DNA from: UBA11164 sp002420085
GTDB taxonomy: Bacteria > Pseudomonadota > Gammaproteobacteria > Xanthomonadales > Xanthomonadaceae
Assembly: GCA_031976395.1 (NCBI GenBank)
Contig: DALYLJ010000094.1
Span: 1-11,857 of the forward strand
Direction of reading: 5' to 3'
Length of the DNA stretch: 11,857 nucleotides
A model generated the notes under the pieces. That model saw nothing but the letters and a program-made list of their open reading frames with translations, did not search any database and was not told where the DNA came from. Made by a program: the position numbers and the translations under genes. Positions 6,738 through 11,857 of the stretch are shown one piece after another. Each line of letters opens with the position of its first letter. Position 1 is the first letter of the stretch.

Positions 6738-8012
6738 ATGAGCGATTCGAACACGGCTGTCAGCTTGCCAGAGCGTCCGCTGGCACCCGTGACCGGCGGA
6801 GAACGGGTCGAGGCACTCGATGTGCTGCGCGGGTTCGCCCTGCTCGGCATCCTGCTGATGAACATCGAAGCCTTCGTCGGACCGCTCAACGCTGCGCTGT
6901 CCGGGCTGGATCCGGCCCTGACCGGCGCCGATGCCTGGGTCGATGGCAGCATCTACCTGCTGGTCCAGGGCAAGTTCTACACCCTGTTCTCGTTGCTGTT
7001 CGGCGCCGGCTTCGCGGTGATGATGGAACGTGCCGAGGTCAGTGGGCGTGGTTTCGGCGGCCTGTATCTGCGCCGACTGACGGTGCTGGCCGCGCTCGGC
7101 ATGATCCACATGGTGCTGATCTGGTCGGGCGACATCCTGTTCACCTATGCCCTGCTCGGGGCGCTGATGCTGTTGCTGTTCCGACGCACGCCGATCGCTC
7201 GGTTGCCGACCTGGGGCCTGGTCGTCTATCTGCTGCCATCGCTGTTGATGTTCGCGATCGCCGGCATGGTGTTCCTGGGGCGATTGACGCCGGAAGGGGC
7301 CGCCGAGATCGACAAGGCGTTTGCCGGCGAGGCCGAGAAATGGCAGGCGATCATCGATGCCCAGCGCCATGCGGTCGGCCCCGAGGGCAGTTTCGCGGAA
7401 GCGACCGCCCAGCGTTGGGCAGATTTTCAGCAGATCCTCGGCTATCTGCCGTTCTGGGGGCCGACCATCCTCGGCATGTTCCTGATCGGTGCCTGGTTCT
7501 GGCGCAGTGGTGCCCTGTCCGACAGCCGTGGTCACGAAATGCTGTGGCGGCGCTTGCGATTCTGGGGTTTCGTACTTGGATTGCCCCTGCTGGCCCTGGC
7601 CTTTCGACTGACGCCAACGGTCGAACTGTTCCGGCTCGATTTCGTCACGGTCAGTGCCGGCCTGTTCGTTGCACTTGGCAATCTCGCCCTGTGCCTGGCC
7701 TATGCCGCGACCCTGGTGCTGGCCCTGCATGGCCCGGTCTGGCGCGATCGCCTGTCGATACTGGCACCGGCCGGACGGATGGCATTGACCAACTATCTGC
7801 TGCAATCCCTGGTTTGTGTCGGAATCTTCTACGGCTACGGACTCGGTTACTTCGAGGCACTGCCGCGTGCCTGGCAGCCGGTGTTCGTGCTGCTGCTGTT
7901 CGCCGCGCAGGTGCTGTTCAGTCGCTGGTGGCTGGAGCGCTTCCGGTTCGGCCCGGTCGAGTGGCTGTGGCGCTGGGCGACCTATGGCCAGCGGCCGCCC
8001 ATGCGGGCCTGA
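6738..8012 (+). CDS. DUF418 multi-pass inner-membrane protein
   Basis: 424-residue integral membrane protein of the DUF418 family (YeiB-like); a transport role has been suggested for the family but its function is not established. The N-terminal signature RVEALDVLRGFALLGILLMN runs from 23 to 42, followed by GKFYTLFSLLFGAGF (78-92). Several hydrophobic helices span the protein, with a larger polar loop at about 190-230 (EIDKAFAGEAEKWQAI region). The C-terminal DUF418 domain contains GRMALTNYLLQS (346-357), FYGYGLGYFE (364-373) and the closing FGPVEWLWRWATYGQ. ATG at 6738 has AGGAGA 5 bases upstream and is the family start; an upstream open frame back to 6531 overlaps slyD out of frame and is not coding. 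The 58-bp gap to slyD suggests possible co-transcription. Confidence 0.94.
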   Translation: MSDSNTAVSLPERPLAPVTGGERVEALDVLRGFALLGILLMNIEAFVGPLNAALSGLDPALTGADAWVDGSIYLLVQGKFYTLFSLLFGAGFAVMMERAEVSGRGFGGLYLRRLTVLAALGMIHMVLIWSGDILFTYALLGALMLLLFRRTPIARLPTWGLVVYLLPSLLMFAIAGMVFLGRLTPEGAAEIDKAFAGEAEKWQAIIDAQRHAVGPEGSFAEATAQRWADFQQILGYLPFWGPTILGMFLIGAWFWRSGALSDSRGHEMLWRRLRFWGFVLGLPLLALAFRLTPTVELFRLDFVTVSAGLFVALGNLALCLAYAATLVLALHGPVWRDRLSILAPAGRMALTNYLLQSLVCVGIFYGYGLGYFEALPRAWQPVFVLLLFAAQVLFSRWWLERFRFGPVEWLWRWATYGQRPPMRA

Positions 8013-8095
8013 GTGGACGGACTGGACGAATCAGGTGATCGCGCGACTGCTGAATGTCGAGGGTGCCGTGCATCCGGCGCCGATGGGGTGTGTGC

Positions 8096-9355
8096 ATGAC
8101 CGGGCGTGATGGCGATGATGTCCTGGTGCTCGGCGGCGGGGTGATCGGCCTCGCCTGCGCGCACTATCTGATTCGAGCCGGGCGTCAGGTCCGGGTGATC
8201 GAACAGGGCGTGGTCGGACGTGGCAGTTCGCATGGCAATTGCGGCACCCTGACCCCGAGCCACGCCTTGCCGCTGGCTGCGCCGGGGGTGATCGGTCAGG
8301 CGCTGCGCTGGATGTTTCGCCCGGATGCCCCGTTCTACATCCGGCCGCGCTTCGACCCGACCTTGTGGGCCTGGCTGCTGCGTTTCGCTGCACACTGCAA
8401 TGCCCGCGATTGCGCCCGCGCGACCCGTGCCAAGGCAGACCTTCTGAAGGCATCGCGGAGCCTGATCGAGGCATTGATCGTCGATGAAGGTGTCGCGTGC
8501 GAGTTTCAGGCCAGTGGCCTGACCTATGTTTTCCGCGAACCGTCCGCCTGGGCTGCCTTCCAGGATCGCCATGCGCCGCTGCTGACGCTCGGCATCGACT
8601 GGCAGGCATGGGATGCCGGCCGACTGGCGCGCGAGGAGCCGGTGCTGCGCGATGGCCTGGCGGGTGGCGTGCATTTTCCCGGTGATGCCCGTTTGCGCCC
8701 GGATCGCCTGGTCGCCGAACTGGCGCGCCTGGTTCGGGCCGGGGGCGGTCGGATCGAGGAGCGCAACAAGCTGCGTGGCTTCCGCCGCGAGGGCGACCGG
8801 ATCGTCGAGGTCGATACCGAGCGCGGTCCGCGTCGAGCCGGACAGATCGTGTTCGCCCTGGGCGCATGGTCGCCGGAATTGGCGCGGCCGCTGGGATTGC
8901 GCTTGCCGATCCAGCCTGGCAAGGGCTATTCGATCACCTACACGCGGCCCGACCCGGCCCCGACCCGACCACTGGTACTGAAGGAAGACAGCGTCTGCGT
9001 GACCACCTGGGACAGCGGCTTCCGGCTGGGCAGCACGATGGAATTCTCCGGCTACGACAGCCGACTCGATCCGCTCCGGTTGCGTGCCCTGGTGCGCGGC
9101 GCCCAGCGCTATCTGCGCAGTCCGGAAGGGCCGCAGCACGTCGAGGACTGGTACGGCTGGCGGCCAATGACCTGGGATGATCTGCCGATCCTGGGGCCGG
9201 CTCCTGGCCTGCGCAATTTCCTGCTCGCCACCGGTCACGGCATGCTCGGAGTCAGTCTGGCGGCGGTGACCGGGCATCTGATCGCCGACCTCATCTGCGG
9301 CCGCTCGCCGATCGTCGATCCCACTGCCAGCCGCCCCGAGCGATTCGTGAACTGA
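8096..9355 (+). CDS. FAD-dependent oxidoreductase, DadA/DAO family (D-amino acid dehydrogenase-like)
   Basis: 419-residue flavoprotein of the DAO fold, probably oxidising the C-N bond of a D-amino acid, imino acid or similar amine. VLVLGGGVIGLACAHYL (9-25) is the FAD-binding dinucleotide motif, with Glu36 ending the second strand as in proteins that bind the ribose of FAD. SSHGNCGTLTPSHA (44-57) is the second flavin contact typical of DadA-like enzymes. The C-terminal block GWRPMTWDDLPILGP (354-368) with NFLLATGHGMLG (374-385) closes the flavin site. In Xanthomonas-type bacteria close relatives occur in D-hydroxyproline catabolism, but no epimerase, aldehyde dehydrogenase or DapA-like gene is nearby, so the substrate stays open. 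ATG at 8096 follows a GGGGTG element; an in-frame ATG at 8054 would add 14 residues before the FAD motif. The gene lies between DUF418 (83-bp gap) and gor (69-bp gap). Confidence 0.88.
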   Translation: MTGRDGDDVLVLGGGVIGLACAHYLIRAGRQVRVIEQGVVGRGSSHGNCGTLTPSHALPLAAPGVIGQALRWMFRPDAPFYIRPRFDPTLWAWLLRFAAHCNARDCARATRAKADLLKASRSLIEALIVDEGVACEFQASGLTYVFREPSAWAAFQDRHAPLLTLGIDWQAWDAGRLAREEPVLRDGLAGGVHFPGDARLRPDRLVAELARLVRAGGGRIEERNKLRGFRREGDRIVEVDTERGPRRAGQIVFALGAWSPELARPLGLRLPIQPGKGYSITYTRPDPAPTRPLVLKEDSVCVTTWDSGFRLGSTMEFSGYDSRLDPLRLRALVRGAQRYLRSPEGPQHVEDWYGWRPMTWDDLPILGPAPGLRNFLLATGHGMLGVSLAAVTGHLIADLICGRSPIVDPTASRPERFVN

Positions 9356-9389
9356 TTCCGCAATCCCGGACGCCGACGCCGGTCAGGAC

Positions 9390-9418
9390 GGGACAGCGCC
9401 GCCGGGATCGGTCAAACT
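9390..9418 (+). promoter_or_regulatory. Candidate gor promoter, possibly leaderless
   Basis: GGGACA (9390-9395, 4 of 6 to TTGACA) and CAAACT (9413-9418, 3 of 6 to TATAAT) are separated by 17 bp. The predicted transcript start falls at about 9425, exactly the ATG of gor, and no Shine-Dalgarno sequence precedes that ATG. The hexamers are weak individually; the spacing is what supports the call. Confidence 0.3.
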
Positions 9419-9424
9419 GGCGTG

Positions 9425-10774
9425 ATGAGCAAACACACCCATGATCTGATCGTGATCGGCGCCGGCTCCGGCGGCATCGCCGGTGCCATCCGCGCCGCCC
9501 GCCACGGCGCCCGCGTCGCCATCCTCGAACCCGCCGCCCTGGGCGGCACCTGCGTCAATGTCGGCTGTGTTCCGAAGAAGGCCATGTGGCTGGCCGCCGA
9601 ACTGGCCGAGGCCCAGGCGCTGGCGGTCGAACTCGGCTTTGCCTCGACGCCGGGATCGCTCGACTGGCCGAACTTCGTCGCTCGACGGCAGGCCTATATC
9701 GACGGCATCCACAACAGTTATCGCACCCGCTTCAACGAACTCGGCATCGAATGGCTGCCCGAACGCGCGACCCTGCTCGGCCATGGGGCGGTCCAGGCCG
9801 GCGATCGCGTCCTGCATGGACGAACGATCCTGATCGCCACCGGCGGTCGTTCGGAGCGGATCGACATCCCAGGCGGGGATCTCGGCATCGACTCCGATGG
9901 CTTCTTCGACCTGCGCAGCGCGCCGCGCAAGGTGGCGGTGATCGGCAGCGGCTACATCGCGGTCGAACTGAGCGGCGTGTTGCGTGCGCTCGGCAGCGAG
10001 GTGGTGGTGTTCGTGCGCAGCGACCGGGTGCTGCGTCGGTTCGATGAGGACATCTCGACTGAATTGGCCGCCGCAATGACTCGGCGCGGCATTCGGGTCG
10101 AATTCGGACATCGGCTCGACCGGGTCGTCGAGGCCGCTGACGGGCTGCGCATCCACTGCCGGTCGGGGGCCGAGGACGGCGGCTTCGATTGCCTGCTGTG
10201 GGCTACCGGCCGGGTGCCGAACGTCGAGAATCTCGGCCTGGCGGCAGCCGGCGTCGCGCTCGATCAGCGCGGCTTCATTGCCGTCGATCGCTGGCAGGCG
10301 ACCTCGGCCGAAGGCGTGTTCGCCGTCGGCGACGTGACCGGTGCCGCCGCTCTGACCCCGGTGGCGATCGCCGCCGCCCGGCGCCTGATGGATCGGCTGT
10401 TCGCTGGTCGCGAGGATCGGCGCATGGACTTCGAGAACATCCCGACCGTGGTGTTCTCGCATCCTCCGATCGGCACGGTCGGCCTGACCGAGGCCGAGGC
10501 ACGCGAACGCCACGGTGATGCGGTCAAGGTCTATCGCAGCCGTTTTCGACCGATGCTCGGCGCACTTGCCGGACACCAGGAGCGCACCCTGATGAAACTG
10601 GTGTGCATCGGTCCGGATGAGCAGGTGGTCGGTATCCACATGATCGGCCCGGCCTGCGACGAAATCCTGCAAGGCTTCGCCGTGGCCGTGAAGATGGGAG
10701 CCCGCAAGCGCGACTTCGACGACACCGTGGCGATCCATCCGACCGCATCGGAAGAACTGGTCCTGATGACCTGA
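9425..10774 (+). CDS. gor: Glutathione-disulfide reductase (NADPH)
   Basis: 449-residue cytoplasmic flavoenzyme reducing glutathione disulfide with NADPH. Domain order is canonical: FAD motif IGAGSGGIAGA (11-21), redox-active disulfide GGTCVNVGCVPKK with Cys43 and Cys48, NADPH motif GSGYIAVE (174-181), FAVGDVTG (the second FAD contact), and the C-terminal dimer interface with HPTASEE, where His438 and Glu443 form the acid-base pair. Arg198 and Arg204 in FVRSDRVLRRFD match the two arginines that bind the NADPH 2'-phosphate in E. coli Gor, so NADPH specificity is expected and lipoamide or mercury substrates are unlikely. Length equals the E. coli enzyme to within a residue. GTG at 9422 immediately precedes ATG 9425; ATG is preferred. 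No Shine-Dalgarno sequence is present, and the promoter spacing suggests a leaderless mRNA independent of the upstream oxidoreductase. Confidence 0.96.
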   Translation: MSKHTHDLIVIGAGSGGIAGAIRAARHGARVAILEPAALGGTCVNVGCVPKKAMWLAAELAEAQALAVELGFASTPGSLDWPNFVARRQAYIDGIHNSYRTRFNELGIEWLPERATLLGHGAVQAGDRVLHGRTILIATGGRSERIDIPGGDLGIDSDGFFDLRSAPRKVAVIGSGYIAVELSGVLRALGSEVVVFVRSDRVLRRFDEDISTELAAAMTRRGIRVEFGHRLDRVVEAADGLRIHCRSGAEDGGFDCLLWATGRVPNVENLGLAAAGVALDQRGFIAVDRWQATSAEGVFAVGDVTGAAALTPVAIAAARRLMDRLFAGREDRRMDFENIPTVVFSHPPIGTVGLTEAEARERHGDAVKVYRSRFRPMLGALAGHQERTLMKLVCIGPDEQVVGIHMIGPACDEILQGFAVAVKMGARKRDFDDTVAIHPTASEELVLMT

Positions 10775-10795
10775 GCGGCGGATGGGCCGAGCCCT

Positions 10796-10817
10796 GGCTC
10801 GCCACAGCAGGCGAGCC
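10796..10817 (+). terminator. 8-bp hairpin downstream of gor
   Basis: GGCTCGCC (10796-10803) and GGCGAGCC (10810-10817) form a perfect stem with a 6-base loop, 21 bases after the gor stop. No T tract follows, so Rho-independent termination is uncertain. Confidence 0.5.
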
Positions 10818-10870
10818 CTCCGCACGACGGTATCGGGTCGATCGATCCGGCTCGGCGCGACCGGCCCTGG

Positions 10871-10921
10871 CCGAAGCATCGGCTTGACCGAAGCGTCGGC
10901 TTGGTCGAAGCGTCGGCCCTC
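10871..10921. repeat. 17-bp tandem repeat, three units, between gor and the TPR gene
   Basis: Three consecutive 17-bp units start at 10871, 10888 and 10905. Units 1 and 2 differ at two positions (CCGAAGCATCGGCTTGA and CCGAAGCGTCGGCTTGG); unit 3 begins TCGAAGCGTCGGC and diverges in its last four bases. The first two contain a small internal inverted repeat CCGA-N4-TCGG. The array ends 13 bases before the stop of the convergent gene, in non-coding DNA. Confidence 0.9.
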
Positions 10922-10933
10922 GCCGTGGCCCGC

Positions 10934-11788
10934 TTATTCGATCTGCTCTGCCGCCCAGGCCGCATCCAGCGCCTCCATCGCATCGCGTGGCTTGCACCGG
11001 GCAGCGCGCTCGTAGGCGGCGGCCGCAGCATCCTCGCCCTTGCTGCCTTTCAGCAGCAGGATCAGATTGCCGTGCTCGACATGCACGATCGCCGCTTTCG
11101 GGGTCAGTTCCAGTGCTCGGGCGATGTGCTTCTCGGCCTCGCTGGCCTTGGCGCCATAGGTCATCCCGCCGATCAGCGCACCGATCTTGTTGACGATCTC
11201 GGCGTGGTACAGGGCCAGCGCGGTGTGTGCCTCGGCGTGTTCGGAGGCCAGTTCGAGCGTGCGATCGAGTGAAGCGCGGATCTTGCCGGCCAGACCATCC
11301 TTGAGCGCCTTGGCGACACTGATGCCCTGGCTGTAGCGGCCCAGCGCATAGGCATGGCGATAATGGCTGTTGGCCTCGTCCGGCAACGCCGCCAGCGCCG
11401 ACTCGGCCAGTTCCAGCGCCGCGCGATAGCGTTCCAGACGCAGATCGTCGTCATCGACCAGATGACTGGCGTGGATGCCGATCGCCTTGATTGCCACCGA
11501 CGCACCGAGCGCGCCGAGTGCCGAACCAGCCAGCCATGCCTGCTCGAAGCGACCGGCATGGAAATCGCGCCAGGCATCCTGCAAGCGTTCCGCCAGGGTC
11601 TCGGCATCCAGTCCCTTGGGCGGCTTGCCAAGTGCAGCGAGCAACTCGGTCGCCCGCCGGGTGTCGGGGAACGGCTCGCAGTCACCGGCATGGAGTGCTT
11701 TCCACGCCTTCTTGAGGGCTGGCCCGGAATACACGTAAGCGTCATCGGGGGCGTTGAATGGTGTCCAGGCGGTCTTCTTGGCGGCCAT
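10934..11788 (-). CDS. Cytoplasmic TPR-like repeat protein of unknown function
   Basis: 284 residues without signal peptide or membrane anchor. Helix pairs resembling degenerate tetratricopeptide repeats occupy the C-terminal two-thirds: YRAALELAESALAALPDEA (121-139), RASLDRTLELASEHAEAHTALALY (171-194), and SEAEKHIARALELTPKAAIVHVEHG (216-240), followed by a fourth around EDAAAAAYERAARCKPRD (252-269). A short glycine-containing break (KIGALIGGMTYGAK, 201-214) separates two repeats. The general plan recalls bacterial relatives of the RMD (regulator of microtubule dynamics) TPR proteins, but this is a weak resemblance and no function follows. ATG at 11788 has AAGGAG about 9 bases upstream. It faces gor across a 159-bp gap containing a hairpin and a 17-bp repeat, and seems monocistronic. 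Confidence 0.85.
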   Translation of the reverse strand: MAAKKTAWTPFNAPDDAYVYSGPALKKAWKALHAGDCEPFPDTRRATELLAALGKPPKGLDAETLAERLQDAWRDFHAGRFEQAWLAGSALGALGASVAIKAIGIHASHLVDDDDLRLERYRAALELAESALAALPDEANSHYRHAYALGRYSQGISVAKALKDGLAGKIRASLDRTLELASEHAEAHTALALYHAEIVNKIGALIGGMTYGAKASEAEKHIARALELTPKAAIVHVEHGNLILLLKGSKGEDAAAAAYERAARCKPRDAMEALDAAWAAEQIE

Positions 11789-11812
11789 AGCTCGATTCTC
11801 CTTCGGCCCTCA

Positions 11813-11841
11813 AGCATCGCCGGGGCGCTGGCGAATGGCAA
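11813..11841 (-). promoter_or_regulatory. Candidate promoter of the TPR-like gene
   Basis: On the minus strand TTGCCA (11836-11841, 5 of 6 to TTGACA) and GATGCT (11813-11818, 3 of 6 to TATAAT) have a 17-bp spacer. Transcription would start near 11806, giving a leader of about 18 nt that contains the AAGGAG ribosome binding site. Confidence 0.4.
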
Positions 11842-11857
11842 GCCATGGCGTAGCGGC

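Noticed and set aside
6708..7805. Minus-strand open frame of 365 codons opposite the DUF418 gene
   Set aside because: The product is Gln/Gly/Arg/His-rich, a typical antisense composition of a high-GC membrane-protein gene.
7982..9277. Minus-strand open frame of 431 codons opposite the FAD oxidoreductase
   Set aside because: There is no domain, and the plus strand has both FAD motifs in place.
9383..10879. Minus-strand open frame of 498 codons opposite gor
   Set aside because: Gor is unambiguous on the plus strand; the antisense product shows only compositional bias.

Overview
The window is high-GC bacterial chromosome. Gene content, short intergenic gaps and strong G/C preference at third codon positions fit a gammaproteobacterium, most likely of the Lysobacterales (Xanthomonadales). 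That placement is an inference from gene style, including a RhlE helicase, a DUF454 protein, SlyD with a short His-bearing tail, and the 7-bp tandem repeat at the left edge. No gene here proves it. There is no transposase, integrase, phage gene, tRNA, rRNA or CRISPR array, and no plasmid or defence hallmark.

Layout from left to right. A 7-bp tandem repeat array runs in from the left edge (1-105). A two-gene + strand unit follows: a secreted TonB-C-like protein (373-909) and a DUF454 membrane protein (919-1338). Convergent to it is rhlE on the minus strand (1409-2719), with a long leader that contains a hairpin. Next come an exported TlpA/thioredoxin-like protein (+, 3094-3702), a tandem-domain universal stress protein (-, 3844-4734) with an FNR/Anr-like box upstream, a single-TM protein of unknown function (+, 4849-5337), and an NlpC/P60 lipoprotein (-, 5354-5866). 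Then a + strand series: SlyD-type PPIase (6200-6679), DUF418 membrane protein (6738-8012), DadA-like FAD oxidoreductase (8096-9355) and glutathione reductase (9425-10774). A cytoplasmic TPR-like protein (-, 10934-11788) closes the window.

The genes do not form one pathway. There is a loose redox/stress theme (periplasmic thioredoxin-like protein, glutathione reductase, universal stress protein, SlyD), but most are separately transcribed housekeeping genes with alternating orientation. All four convergent junctions carry an inverted repeat without a T tract.

I see no convincing new multi-gene system. The points most worth a second look are at the level of regulation and repeats: the two-variant heptamer array, the rhlE leader hairpin whose only imperfect pair is a G-U wobble on the transcribed strand, the FNR/Anr-like box before the universal stress gene, two apparently leaderless genes, and two short tandem repeats between genes.
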